Assembly (NCBI RefSeq): GCF_905171765.1
Contig: NC_053391.1
Span: 186,134,559-186,198,558 of the forward strand
Origin: Bufo bufo
Taxonomy: Eukaryota > Chordata > Amphibia > Anura > Bufonidae
Direction: 5' to 3'
DNA length: 64,000 nucleotides
In this document: one piece after another, positions 43,961 through 56,000 of the stretch
How the letters are laid out: every line of letters starts with the position of its first letter
Position numbering within the stretch: position 1 is the stretch's first letter
Notes under the pieces: generated by a model
Databases searched by the model: none
Seen by the model: the letters and a program-made list of their open reading frames with translations, nothing else
Told to the model about the DNA's origin: nothing
Program-made: the position numbers and the translations under genes

Positions 43961-44410
43961 AGGCCTCATGCACACGACCGTTTTTTTTGCGGTCCGCAAA
44001 ACGGATTTCCGTTGTTCCGTGATCCGTGACCGTTTTTTCTTCCGTGTGTCTTCCTTGATTTTTGGAGGATCCACGGACATGAAAAGTGAATAAAAAAACT
44101 AAGTCAAGTTTGCATTGAAAATGATAGGAAAAACGGACACGGATCACGGACGCGGATGACTATCTTGTGTGCATCCGTGATTTTTCACGGACCCATTGAC
44201 TTGAATGGGTCTGTGAACCGTTGTCCGTGAAAAAAATAGGACAGGTCCTATTTTTTTCACGGACTGGAAAAACGGATCACGGACGCGAAAGCCAAACGGT
44301 GCATTTTCAGACTTTTCCAAGGACCCATTGAAAGTCAATGGGTCCGCGAAAAAAAATGGAAAACGGAACGACGGCCGCGGATGCACACAACGGTCGTGTG
44401 CATGAGACCT
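43961..44410. mobile_element. CACACG-type palindromic MITE abutting the previous one
   Basis: AGGCCTCATGCACACGACCG begins directly after the CCCTA end of the preceding MITE. The right end is ACGGTCGTGTGCATGAGACC. Interior similar to 36438-36880 and the left part of 61213-62407. Confidence 0.88.
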
Positions 44411-44471
44411 AAAGGACAACAAATTCACTGAATCCCAAGATATCCCTTGGAAGAATTGCTAGTTTAACATG

Positions 44472-44750
44472 GACATCACTGAGGGCAATTTCCTAAAACA
44501 CATCTTTTAATCTACATACAATAAAATACAAAATTGTTCAACCACAGGTTGAGTGTGATAACTATAGTACAAAAAAAGGCTGTCAAACCAAAGGATGGTT
44601 AGTAAGAATCTGTGGTAGGATACATCTGGGACAATTCATAGAAATATACTGTAGCTGTCCCTAGTTTTCCCCTTAACCCCACTGCTTAGCCCAGAGATAT
44701 ACCTTAAAGGTACTCTGTCCACTTACCTAGGCTAACTTGTCCTTATGCAA
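44472..44750 (+). repeat. Left arm of the PLE inverted repeat
   Basis: It runs from GACATCACTGAGGGCAATTT to CTTATGCAA and matches in inverse 55723-56000. On this strand it equals the PLE 5' region up to its start codon ATGCAA, after which similarity stops. Confidence 0.88.
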
Positions 44751-44763
44751 CCCTATCACTTTC

Positions 44764-44826
44764 TGACACACCATGCACTGTCCTAATGCGTTTCCCCTTA
44801 AAAGTAATCCAAGGTTTATCAGGGGA
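44764..44826 (-). ncRNA. Possible decayed hammerhead ribozyme motif in the PLE
   Basis: On the minus strand the order is CTGATAA (44822-44816), a 4-bp stem candidate CCTT/AAGG, GAAAC (44794-44790), ACGCAT pairing with GTGTGT including wobbles, then GTC (44767-44765). PLEs are known to carry hammerhead ribozymes with core CUGANGA...GAAA...NUH. Here the conserved G of CUGANGA is A, and the third stem pairs poorly, so it would not be expected to cleave. Confidence 0.3.
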
Positions 44827-44861
44827 CTATTAGTATCAGTATGGTAATAGAATGCCATATA

Positions 44862-46494
44862 CAGTGGGATGCGAAAGTTTGGGCAACCTCGTCATGATTT
44901 TCCTGTATAAATCGTTGGTTGTTACGATAAAAAATGTCAGTTAAATATATCATATAGGAGACACACACAGTGATATTTGAGAAGTGAAATGAAGTTTATT
45001 GGATTTACAGAAAGTGTGCTATAATTGTTTAAACAAAATTAGGCAGGTGCATAAATTTGGGCACTGTTGTCATTTTATTGATTCCAAAACCTTTAGAACT
45101 AATTATTGGAACTCAAATTGGCTTGGTAAGCTCAGTGACCCCTGACTTACATACACAGGTGAATCCAATTATGAGAAAGAGTATTTAAGGGGGTCAATTG
45201 TGAGTTTCCCTCCTCTTTTAATTTTCTCTGAAGAGTAGCAACATGGGGGTCTCAAAACAACTCTCAAATGACCTGAAGACAAAGATTGTTCACCATCATG
45301 GTTTAGGAGAAGGATACAGAAAGCTGTCTCAGAGATTTCAGCTGTCTGTTTCCATAGTTAGGAACATATTGAGGAAATGGAAGACCACAGGCTCAGTTCA
45401 AGTTAAGGCTCGAAGTGGCAGACCAAGAAAAATCTCGGATAGACAGAAGCGACGAATGGTGAGAACAGTCAGAGTCAACCCACAGACCAGCACCAAAGAC
45501 CTACAACATCATCTTGCTGCAGATGGAGTCACTGTGCATCGTTCAACCATTCGGCGCACTTTACACAAGGAGATGCTGTACGCGAGAGTGATGCAGAGGA
45601 GGCCTTTTCTCCGCCCACAGCACAAAAAGTGCCGCTTGAGGTGGGCTAAAGCACATTTGGACAAGCCAGCTTCATTTTGGAATAAGGTGCTGTGGACTGA
45701 TGAAACTAAAATTGAGTTATTTGGCCATAACAACGGGCGTTATGCATGGAGGAAAAAGAACACAGCATTCCAAGAAAAACACCTGCTACCTACAGTAAAA
45801 TATGGTGGTGGTTCCATCATGCTGTGGGGCTGTGGGGCCAGTGCAGGGACTGGGAATCTTGTCAAAGTTGAGGGACGCATGGATTCCACTCAGTATCAGC
45901 AGATTCTGGAGACCAATGTCCAGTAATCAGTGACAAAGCTGAAGCTGCACCAGGGGCTGGATCTTTTAACAAGACAACGACCCTAAACACTGCTCCAAAT
46001 TCACTAAGGCATTTATGCAGAGGAAAAAGTACAACGTTCTGGAATGGCCATCTCAGTCCCCAGACCTGAATATAACTGAAAATCTGTGGTGTGACTTAAA
46101 GAGAGCTGTCCATGCTCAGAAGCCATCAAACCTGAATGAACTAAAGATGTTTTGTAAAGAGGAATGGTCCAAAATACCTTCAACCAGAATCCAGACTCTC
46201 ATTGGAACCTACAGGAAGCGTTTAGAGGCTGTAATTTCTGCAAAAGGAGGATCTACTAAATATTGATTTAATTTCATTTTTGTGGTGCCCAAATTTATGC
46301 ACCTGCCTAATTTTGTTTAAACAATTATAGCACACTTTCTGTAAATCCAATAAACTTCATTTCACTTCTCAAATATCACTGTGTGTGTCTCCTATATGGT
46401 ATATTTAACTGACATTTTTTATCGGAACAACCAACGATTTATACAGGAAAATCATGACGATTAACAAGGTTGCCCAAACTTTCGCATCCCACTG
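44862..46494 (+). mobile_element. Tc1 transposon with ~205-bp terminal inverted repeats
   Basis: The 1633-bp element lies between TA dinucleotides (44860-44861 and 46495-46496). Its ends start CAGTGGGATGCGAAAGTTTG, and long arms at 44862-45064 and 46285-46494 are nearly identical in inverse. The plus-strand transposase is interrupted. The good match of the arms suggests it is younger than the PLE it entered. Confidence 0.95.
45243..46266 (+). pseudogene. Tc1 transposase, recently broken
   Basis: The first 227 residues are intact. They include a helix-turn-helix N-terminal domain (about residues 8-46), a GRPR-type motif SGRPRK (58-63), a second DNA-binding segment (to about 110), then WTDETKIELF with the first catalytic Asp (153), and the glycine-rich KYGGGSIMLWGC. 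A TAA at 45924-45926 stops it. A one-base insertion near 45951 shifts the frame, and TAA at 45967-45969 stops the restored frame. The remainder, 46015-46266, contains WPSQSPDLNITENLW with the third catalytic residue Glu. Few lesions in otherwise intact sequence indicate recent loss. Confidence 0.95.
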
Positions 46495-46496
46495 TA

Positions 46497-46720
46497 CATA
46501 CAACAGTATGATGGTGGAATACCGTATACATAAGTAATGATAGTAAAAGGTCATAGATGCGCCAAATGCTAATTACGGCATTCAGACTGATAGTTAGATG
46601 CCATGTACACAGATAAAAAATGATAAACAAAATGCTGGAGCGCCCCAGACCAGCATTAGTCTGCAACGAGGAGCCAAAAAATGAGGCATAAACAACTAAT
46701 CAAGATAAACTGCAAACTGC
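46497..46720. other. Non-coding interval assigned to the PLE 3' region
   Basis: No motif is seen. It is placed in the PLE because it lies between two clean insertions inside the inverted-repeat arms. Confidence 0.4.
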
Positions 46721-49492
46721 TTAACCGCCCTGATGTCCTATTACTTAAGGACACAGGGCGTACGGGTACGTCCTGTGTATTTACGATCACCGCCGCTCGG
46801 CGGGCAGTGATCGGAACCCGGTGCCTGCTCAAATCATTGAGCAGGCACCTTAGCTAAATGCAAGGGAGGGTCCCGTGATTCCCCCCCCCCGTGTCGGCGA
46901 TCACAGCAAACTGCAGGTCAATTCAGACCTGCAGTTTGCAGCTTTTCACTGTTGCGGCGGTGCCATCGGGTCCCCATGAGGCTGTAGGGGTGACCCGATG
47001 GCATGGAAGGCAGCGCTGCCTTCCGGTGACGAGCATGTAAGTTCCAGCCCTCTGGATCTCACAGGCCGCAATCTGCATGAGTAATACACACAGTATTACT
47101 CATACAGCCAATGCATTCCAATACAGAAAGTATTGGAATGTATTGTAAAAGGGATTAGACCCCCAAAAGTTGAAATCCCAAAGTGGGACAAAAAATAAAG
47201 TAAAAAAAGTTGAAAAAATAAAGTATTCCCCCCCAAAAATTACAAGTTTCAATAAAAAATAAACAAAAACGTCATTTTCCCCAAATAAAGTAAAAAATTA
47301 ATTGGTAAAAAATAGGGGGGGAGAAAAGTAGACATATTAGGTATCGCCGCGTCCATATCGACTGGCTCTATAAACATATCACATGACCTAACCCCTCAGA
47401 TGAACACCGTAAAAAAAAAAAAAAAAACTGTGCTAAATAAACAATTTCTTTGTCAGCTTACATCACAAAAAGTACAACAGTAAGCGATCAAAAAGGCGTA
47501 TGCCCACCAAAATAGTACCAATCTAACCGTCACCTCATCCCGCAAAAAATGAGACCCTACCTAAGTCAATCGCCCAAAAAAAAAAAAAAAAAATGGCTCA
47601 GAATATAGAGACACTAAAACATCATTTTTCTTGTTTTAAAAAAGCTGTTATTGTGTAAAACTTAAGTAAATTTAAAAAAGTATACATATTAGGTATCGCC
47701 GTGTCCGTATTGACCAGCTCTATAAAAATATCAGATGACCTAACCCCTCAGGTGAACACCGTAAATAAAAATAATAAAAAACGGCGTAAAAAAAGCAATT
47801 TTTTGTCATCTTACATCACAAAAAGTGTAATAGCAAGCGATCAAAAAGTCATACTCACCCCAAAATAGTGCCAATCAAACCATCATCCCATCCCACAAAA
47901 ATCATACCCTACCCAAGATAATCGCCCAAAAACTGAACAAACTATGGTTCTCAGACTATGGAGACACTAAAACATGATTTTTTTGTTTCAAAAATGAAAT
48001 CATTGTGTAAAACTTACATAAAATTTTTTTTTTATACATATTAGGTATCGCCGTGTCCGTGACAACCTGCTCTATAAAAATACCACATGATCTAAACTGT
48101 CAGATGAAAGTTGTAAATAACAAAAAAAAAAACGGTGCCAAAACAGCTATTTCTTGTTACATTGCCTCACAAAAAGTGAGTACCAACAAAACTTCCACCC
48201 TATCCCGTAGTTTCTAAAATGGGGTCACTTTTTTGAAGTTTCTACTCTAGGGGTGCATCAGGGGGGCTTCAAATGGGACATGGTGTCAAAAAAACAGTCC
48301 AGCAAAATCTGCCTTAAAAAAAAACGTATGGCATTCCTTTCCTTCTTCGCCCTGCCGTGTGCCCGTACAGCAGTTTACGACCACATATGGGGTGTTTCTG
48401 TAAACTACAGAATCAGGGCCATAAATATAGAGTTTTGTTTGGCTGTTAACCCTTGCTTTGTAACTGAAAAAAAAATATTAAAATGGAAAATCTGCTAAAA
48501 AAGTGAAATTTTTTAATTCTATCTCTATTTTCCATTCATTCTTGTGGAACACCTAAAGGGTTAACAACGTTTGTAAAATCAGTTTTAAATACTTTGAGGG
48601 GTGTAGTTTCTTAGATGCGGTCACTTTTATGGAGTTTCTACTCTAGGGGTGCATCAGGGGGGCTTCAAATGGGACATGGTGTCAAAAAAAACAGTCCAGC
48701 AAAACCTGCCTTCCAAAAACCATATGGCATTCCTTTCCTTCTGCGCCCTGCCGTGTGCCCGTACAGCAGTTTACGACCACATATGGGGTGTTTCTGTAAA
48801 CTACAGAATCAGGGCCATAAATATTGAGTTTTGTTTGGCTGTTAACCCTTGCTTTGTAACTGGAAAAAAAATATTAAAATGGAAAATCTGCCAAAAAAGT
48901 TACATTTTGAAATTGTATCTCTATTTTCTATTCATTCTTGTGGAACACTTAAAGGGTTAGCAATGTTTGTAAAATCAGTTTTGAATACCTTGAGGGGTGT
49001 AGTTTCTAGAATGGGGTCATTTTTGGGTGGTTTCTATTATGTAAGCCTCACAAAGTGACTTAAGACCTGAACTGGTCCTTAAAAAGTTGTTTTTTGAAAA
49101 TTTCTGAGAAATTTCAATATTTACTTCTAAACTTCTAAGCCTTGTAACGTCCCCCAAAAATAAAATTTCATTCCCAAAATGATCCTAACATGAAGTAGAC
49201 ATATGGGAAATGTAAAGTAATAACTATTTTTGTAGGTATTACTATGTATTATGAAAGTAGAGAAATTTTCAAAAATTTTGGCAAATTTGGTATTTTTTTA
49301 TAAATAAAAGTGATTTTTTTTTTTACTCCATTTTACCAGTGTCATGAAGTACAATATGTGACGAAATAACAATCTCAGAATGGCCTGGCTAAGTAAAAGC
49401 GTTTTAAAGTTATCACCACTTAAAGTGACACTGGTCAGATTTGCAAAAAATGGTCCTTAAGGTGAAATAAGGCTGTGTCCTGAAGGGGTTAA
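46721..49492 (-). mobile_element. Complete TTAA-bounded element, reverse copy of 10240-13016
   Basis: TTAACCGCCCTGATGTCCTA at the left and CCTGAAGGGGTTAA at the right bound 2772 bp including one TTAA. Subrepeat landmarks CACCTCATCCCGCAAAAAAT (47531) and its variant near 47880 lie 350 bp apart. A second pair, GGGGTGCATCAGGGGGGCTT at 48250 and 48646, marks a 396-bp tandem duplication. That duplication carries the frames 48253-48498 and 48649-48960; these are repeat sequence, not genes. Confidence 0.85.
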
Positions 49493-49980
49493 TATTCCCA
49501 TTATTTAGGAAAATACTTAGCTGATCCAGATGAATCGTCTCGCTGATACACAATGCGCAGCTGGGGTGCTCCAGGGGGCAAACAGACAGCTCCATTATGC
49601 CAGGGAAAAGGCTTCATTTTAAATAGTTCTACTAGGGTGGGCTAAATCTAAATTGGTGGGCCCGATGGGTGTGTCCGCCCCTAATAATACCATGATCAGA
49701 TATACCTATTCACACTGATTGATAAACTGAGAACCACTCCCCATATATCTCCTCCAGTAATTTTCAGACGCCAAGTATCCCACACCTCGCTCTGAAGTAC
49801 TAAATCCCCACCCCTCAACTGCCAAGCCTCGTTCTCCTTTTAAACCCTTCATACATATACTCCCCGTCCCATCACCATCCAGCGTTTGGCCACATGATCA
49901 GAAATGGCCGCACACTCCACAATAAACGCCTATGGACCGCGCCAAGACATCCGATCCAACATGGCCATGCGTTCCACGGC
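49493..49980. other. Non-coding interval assigned to the PLE 3' region
   Basis: Sequence between the TTAA element and CR1 with no recognised motif. It includes the ATG at 49904 that opens a frame into the CR1 endonuclease. Confidence 0.4.
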
Positions 49981-52668
49981 ATCTGAGAATGTAGATTTAG
50001 TGGCTGTTACGGAGACATGGTTTAATGAAAGAAATGACTGGGACATAACCATACCAGGGTACTCTTTATACAGAAGAGACAGAGAAGGCAAGAAAGGAGG
50101 AGGAGTGGCCCTGTATGTGAAAGATAGCATTAAATCTAACCTAATACAAGTTGGTGAGGCCAACATAGAGTCAGTTTGGGTTACATTGCAGTTTGCTAAC
50201 CATGCAGTAACTCGTGTAGGTGTGATATATAGACCACCTGGTCAAGTTAAAGAACTAGATGATCTACTAGTTGAAGAAATAGCTAAAATGACAATGAAAG
50301 GAGAAGTTATCATTATGGGAGATTTCAATCTTCCAGATATAAACTGGAAAACCAAAATAGCAAGTTCTACCAGGAGTACAGATATTCTAAATTCCCTACT
50401 GGGGTTATCTCTACAACAAGTGGTTGAGGAGCCAACCCGGAGGGAGGCCATTTTGGATTTGGTATTCACAAATGGGGATTCGGTATATGATGTCATTGTA
50501 GGCGAAACCTTGGGATCTAGTGATCACCAGTCAGTGTGGTTTAATATAACAACTGTGAAAGAGTCCCACCACACAAAAACAAAAGTTTTAGATTTTAGAA
50601 AAGCAGACTTTTCAAAAATGAAATTAGTCATAAATGAGTCCTTATCAGACTGGAACGGATTACATGGAGTCCAGGAGAAATGGGACTACTTAAAAGGTGC
50701 ATTATTGAAGGCAACAGAAAATTGCATTAGACTTGTCAGTAAAAGCAAAAAAAGGAAGAGACCACTGTGGTACTCAGCAGAAGTGGCCCAAATCATTAAA
50801 AATAAAAAGCTAGCATTTTGTAATTATAAAAAAAAAACAGAGCAATGAAGATAAGGAAATCTACAAGATTAGGCAGAGAGAGGCCAAGCAAGTTATAAGA
50901 ACTTCTAAAGCACAGGCAGAAGAAAAACTAGCTCAGTCTATGAAAAAAGGGGATAAGACATTCTTCAGATATATAAATGAAAAAAGGAAATTAAAACAAG
51001 GAATAACTAAATTAAAAACAAAGGACGGAAGGTATGTAGAAGAGAATAAAGGGCTAGCCGACTGCCTTAATGAATACTTCTGTTCAGTTTTTACAAAAGA
51101 AAAAGGAGAAGGACCTCCACTAGAAAGGATGACTAATAAATCATTTGATGCATGTATCTTTACAGAGGAAGATGTTCTAAGTTTGCTGTCTAAGGTGAAG
51201 ACAAATAAGTCACAGGGGCCTGATGAGATACACGCAAAATTATTAAAAGAGCTTAGTGGTGGGTGAGCTGGCAAAACCGTTAACAGATTTATTTAACCAA
51301 TCATTAGTAACAGGAGTCGTCCCGGAAGATTGGAAATTAGCAAATGTCGTGCCCATTCACAAGAAAGGTAGTAGGGAGGAATCGAGCAACTATAGACCAG
51401 TGAGTCTGACATCAATAGTAGGCAAATTAATGGAAACCCTATTAAAGGATAGGATTGTGGAACATCTAAAATCCCATGGATTGCAAGATGAAAAACAACA
51501 TGGGTTTACTTCAGGGAGATCATGTCAAACAAATCTTATAGATTTTTTTGACTGGGTGACTAAAATAATAGACGGTGGAGGTGCAGTAGACATCGCATAT
51601 CTAGATTTTAGTAAGGCTTTTGACACTGTCCCACATAGAAGACTTATCAATAAACTGCAGTCATTGAGCATGGACTCCCATATTGTTGAGTGGATTAGGC
51701 AGTGGCTGAGTGACAGACAACAGAGGGTTGTAGTCAATGGAGAACATTCAAAACAAGGTCATGTTACCAGTGGGGTTCCACAGGGATCTGTACTGGGACC
51801 AATTTTGTTTAATATCTTCATAAGTGATATTGCAAAAGGCCTCGATGGGAAGGTGTGTCTTTTTGCTGATGACACAAAGATATGTAACAGGGTTGATGTT
51901 CCTGGAGGGAAACGCCAAATGGAAAAGGATTTAGGAAAACTAGAAGAATGGTCAGAACTCTGGCAACTGAAATTTAATGTGGATAAGTGCAAGATATTGC
52001 ACCTAGGGCGTAAAAACCCAAGGGCAGAATATAGAATATTTGACACAGTCCTGACCTCAGTATCTGAGGAAAGGGATTTAGGAGTAATTATTTCAGAAGA
52101 CTTAAAGGTGGGAAGACAATGTAATAGGGCAGCACGAAATGCCAGCAGAATGCTTGGATGTATAGGGAGAGGTATAAGCAGTAGAAAGAGTGAAGTGCTT
52201 ATGCCGCTGTACAGAACACTGGTGAGACCTCACTTGGAGTATTGTGCGCAGTACTGGAGGCCATATCTCCAGAAGGATATAGATACTCTAGAGAGAGTTC
52301 AGAGAAGAGCTACTAAACTAGTACATGGATTGCAGGATAAAACCTACCAGGAAAGGTTAAAGGACCTTAACATGTATAGCTTGGAAGAAAGAAGAGACAG
52401 AGGGGATATGATAGAAACTTTTAAATACATAAAGGGAATCAACTCGGTAAAGGAGGAGAGCATATTTAAAAGAAGAAAAACTACCACAAGAGGACACAGT
52501 TTTAAATTAGAGGGGCAAAGGTTTAAAAGTAATATAAGGAAGTATTACTTTACTGAGAGAGTAGTGGATGCATGGAATAGCCTTCCTGCAGAAGTGGTAG
52601 CTGCAAATACAGTGAAGGGGTTTAAGCGTGCATGGGATAGGCATATGGCTATCCTTCATATAAGATAG
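49904..52668 (+). pseudogene. CR1 endonuclease-reverse transcriptase with two one-base frameshifts
   Basis: Frame 49904-50848 has the APE-type endonuclease with TETW (36-39), GDFNLPD (139-145) and SDH (206-208). Its first 27 codons come from flanking DNA. A one-base gain in the A-run near 50829-50837 shifts to the frame through 50940-51266. A second one-base gain near 51256-51262 shifts to the frame ending at 52668. That last frame is a complete RT domain: LDFSKAFDTVPH (117-128), GVPQGSVLGPILFN (173-186), catalytic FADD (203-206) and the CR1 C-terminal block. An active enzyme nicks target DNA and primes reverse transcription there. Both lesions sit in homopolymer runs, so sequencing error is possible. 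Confidence 0.92.
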
Positions 52669-52767
52669 GGCCAGGGGCTATCCATAGTATTCAGATATAT
52701 TGGGCAGACTAGATGGGCCAAATGGTTCTTATCTGCCGACACATTCTATGTTTCTATGTTTCTATGT
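49981..52767 (+). mobile_element. CR1 LINE, 5'-truncated, nearly intact
   Basis: It contains endonuclease and reverse transcriptase regions in order, a short 3' UTR, and a tail of TTCTATG copies (52744-52767). Such short direct repeats at the 3' end are the hallmark of CR1. Homology starts around residue 28 of the first frame, so the 5' end is truncated within the endonuclease. No ORF1 is present. It lies in the putative 3' region of the PLE. Confidence 0.93.
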
Positions 52768-53248
52768 AACTGTGGGGCGCATGCGTGGAAGAATCCAAAA
52801 TGGCTGTGCATTCCACATACTTAGATGTGGAACGCACCAGTCCGACACTAAGATAGAAAATTGGCCGACACCTACTGGTGAAGGAAGGGGAAGGGGAGGA
52901 AACACAACCGGCAATGTGAGGGGGGAAGGGTAACCCCAGATACCATGATTAACACTATGGAGGAGATAAGATGTAAATGAAAGATAACTGAGGGCTGATT
53001 CAAATAATACTTGATATACACCCAAAATGTTACAACCTAGAAGCCCGTTATACATAGTCACCGCAGAAAAACAGGCCACTTCCCTGACACATTATATGAC
53101 TATAGTCTTGATTCAAAATGGATACTGCCCTAAACGGTCAGATAGAGGACCATTGTAAAATAAATAAAATTAACGCTTCATGCACCGATATTTATTTTCT
53201 TCAGGTAAAGTTGAGAAAGCCAACTAAACAGAAAAAGGACACCAACCC
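52768..53248 (-). other. Probable PLE 3' untranslated region next to the endonuclease
   Basis: It lies between the end of CR1 and the stop of the GIY-YIG frame. No ORF or repeat was recognised. Flanks of the CR1 insertion (CCATGCGTTCC before, GCATGCGTGG after) share CATGCGT, a possible short target duplication. Confidence 0.45.
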
Positions 53249-55728
53249 TCAGATATAACAAGAGAAAGCGAGTCTCTCATTAAGACCCCCAGGTGACTGG
53301 GACCGGAACCTATAAATCCATTTGGTTTCCTTTTGAAGGATTCTACGGTCCCAGTCACCTTTTCTGGCAGAGGGTCTAATCAGTTCCAGTGCTGAAAATA
53401 ATACAGAAGCAAGATCTCCGTTATGACACTCCCATATATGATTGGCCACGGGGGTATTGTTCTTTTTCTTGATGTCATTGATATGCTCAAGAATTCGACG
53501 ACTGAATTCCCTAAATGTTTTCCCCACATAATCTAAAGGACAGGGGCACTGACAAAGGTACACTACCCCCTTACTCCTACAGTTAATGAACTCCCTTGCA
53601 GTATAACTTCTATTAGTGGCTGATCATATATTGACTTTTAATTCCTGACAAATCGATACTCCGAACATGTGCCACAACAGAAGGTACCCAGTGGCTTCCT
53701 ATCTAACCAGGTGCCTGCTGGGACCGGACGTGAGAAATGACTATGAACAAGCCGGTCTCGCAGGCATATACCACATCTAAAAGGTAATACTTGGGCGGGA
53801 TGAAACCACATCCGCCACATCCAAATCCATTAGGAGGATGGGCCAATATTTATTGATTATCTCCCTTATTCTTCAATTTTCAACATCATAAGTGGAGATA
53901 ATTCTAGTAACTCCCCCCCCCTAGGATCGGGTTCCTTGAGAACCAAAAGGGTACTTCTCCCCCGTACTACAGCATTCTGGAATGCATTCCTTAAGACCTG
54001 CTGGGGATAGCCTCTCACCCTAAAACGGTCTTGAAACTTCCTCGATTCGCAATGAAAACTCTCTGGATCTGAACAGTTTCTTTTCATACTTAAGTACTGA
54101 CCACGCGGGAATCCCTTTCTTAAGGTTCATAGGGTGGTAACTCCCCCAATGTAGCAAATTATTAGTAGCAGTGGTCTTCCTAAAAGTGGTTGTGACCAAT
54201 TTGTCCATCTGTTTGGTGACCCTAATATCCAAGAACTTTAGTGTGTCTGGATAAAACTCAAAAGTGAATTCCAGGCCTAACTCATTTTTATTTAGGATCT
54301 TGACAAATGATTGAAATTCATTCAAGTCATCATTCCAGATGAGAAAGACGTCATCTATATAGCGTGTCCAAAAGACAATTTTGTCACACCACCAAGCTTG
54401 ATCATCCAGAAAGACCACTTTGTCCTCCCACCAGCCCAGGAGGAGATTTGCATAAGTTGGAGCACAGGGGCTCCCCATAGTGGTCCCCCTGAGCTGGTGG
54501 AAGAAATGTGAGTCAAACAAAAAATAATTGTGTGTGAGAACAAACTCAAATTCATTATGAGAGTGGTAACAGACTGCCCTCGTCTTCAAAAATTCCCATA
54601 CCTCCATCAGCCCTTTGGAATGAGGAATGGAACTGTATAATGACTCAACATCAATACCTGCAAGGGAGCACGATGGTTCCAGATTGATAGTTTAAATTTT
54701 CCTTAAAAAGTCTATCGTGTCCCTTGCAAACGAAGGAAGCGCTGACAAAAATCCCTTGAGAATCTTATCAATATAAATACCACTGTTCTGAGTTATTCAG
54801 CTTACACCAGATACAATAGCATTGCAAAAGGCAACCCCTTAAGGGAGATAGACCCTTGTGGATCTTTGGTATCTATATTGGTAGTTCGTAAAAAGTCGCT
54901 ATCTGGGGTGAACCTGGCTTCAGAAAGCGGTATTCATTTTCTACAGAAGACCTCTGTGGGTTCAGATGATACGATACGGTAGCAGTCACGATCACCTAAT
55001 AAGCATTCACACATTTGTTTATATTGGTTGCAGTCCATAACCACAAGATTGCCCCCCTTATCGGCAGGTTTAATAATTATTGAGGAGTCTATTTCTAGGC
55101 CCATAAGGGCCTCTGTCTCAGGGCCAGAGAGATTACGAAATGGTATTACAGATATAGGAAGCTTCTCAATATCAGCGATAACAATTTTCAAAAATATATC
55201 TATGTGGTTGTAATTCATAGGGGGAGGGAGTCCAGTACTAATAAATGGGCTGTGTCCAGGTTTATGTGTTCCTTCCTCCAGTAGGTCCAAGAAAATTTTA
55301 AGGTTTGTAAATTCACTATCCTGAATACCAAGCTGTTCACAGGTAAGTTTGTTATTGTGTTTCATAAACTTATGCCATTTCAGTTTCCTTGAGAACAAAT
55401 GAAGATATTTGACCCATATGAAAGGGTCAAACTTGGTCGTGGGGACAAACGATAGTCCCTTTTTTAATAACTTAATCTCAGTCTCATTAAGGGGCACGGG
55501 AAGAGAGATTGATTATTTGTAAATCCTCACCTTCTATTACTCTTACCCCATCCTTGTTCGATCCCTCAACTGGTAGGGGGTATTTTGGGCTAAAAAATCC
55601 CCTTGGGTATTGGTTGTGGAGGGAGTGGATGAGGAGGAGGTTAAGGTAGAAGACGACGACAATTCGCCTCCCCCTCTGGCCTCCAGACCTTGGGCATCTC
55701 CTATTATTGAAGCGTCCTTTACTTGCAT
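53249..55728 (-). pseudogene. Penelope-like reverse transcriptase / GIY-YIG endonuclease pseudogene
   Basis: Reading leftwards, the start is at 55728 with a Ser/Thr-rich leader. The frame 54934-55497 follows, with KGLSFVPTTKFD and IIKPADKGGNLVVMD (141-155), the characteristic PLE N-terminal blocks. A damaged stretch (54608-54933) leads to the frame 54020-54607 with GTTMGSPCAPTYAN (41-54) and catalytic YIDD (83-86). A shifted frame (53866-54087) comes next, then Cys-containing CGICLRDR and CCGTCSEY (53638-53820). The GIY-YIG domain (53249-53563) has YLCQCPCPLDYVGKT, Arg-rich helix and LEHIND. At least four frameshifts or stops make it inactive. Confidence 0.92.
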
Positions 55729-56000
55729 AAGAACATGTTAGCCTAAGTACGTGGACAGAGTACATCTACCTTTAAGGTGTATCTCTAGGCTGAGCAGTGG
55801 AGTTAGGGGGAAAACTAGGGACAGCTACAGTATATTTCTATGAATTGTCCAAGATGTAATACCACTGACTAACCGTCCTTTGGTTTGACGGCCTTTTTTT
55901 GTACTATAGTTATCACACTCAACCTGTGGTTGAACAATTTTGTATTTTTATTGTATGTAGATTAAAAGTTACGTTTTAGGAAATTGCCCTCAGTGATGTC
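55723..56000 (-). repeat. Right arm of the PLE inverted repeat (5' region of the element)
   Basis: Read on the minus strand it starts GACATCACTGAGGGCAATTT and ends at the ATG (55726-55728) of the PLE frame. Its abrupt inner limit at the start codon parallels the left arm. Confidence 0.88.

Larger units (their letters stand above)
44472..56000 (-). mobile_element. Penelope-like element with inverted terminal repeats, opened by three insertions
   Basis: Inverted repeats at 44472-44750 and 55723-56000 (about 279 bp, roughly nine in ten positions identical) bracket a PLE whose coding part lies at 53249-55728 on the minus strand. Removing Tc1 (44862-46494), the TTAA element (46721-49492) and CR1 (49981-52767) leaves about 4.3 kb. 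PLEs are retroelements with a telomerase-like reverse transcriptase and a GIY-YIG endonuclease, often with LTR-like repeats in direct or inverted order, which fits. That everything between the arms was one element is inferred from the arms and the lack of other boundaries; target duplications were not found. Confidence 0.7.

Noticed and set aside
48253..48960. Two similar frames with FCLAVNPCFVT
   Set aside because: They lie in the duplicated part of a TTAA element and differ by frameshifts; no known domain.
49966..52790. CATGCGT as proven target duplication of the CR1
   Set aside because: The 7-mer is not immediately adjacent to both ends and may be chance; recorded only as possible.
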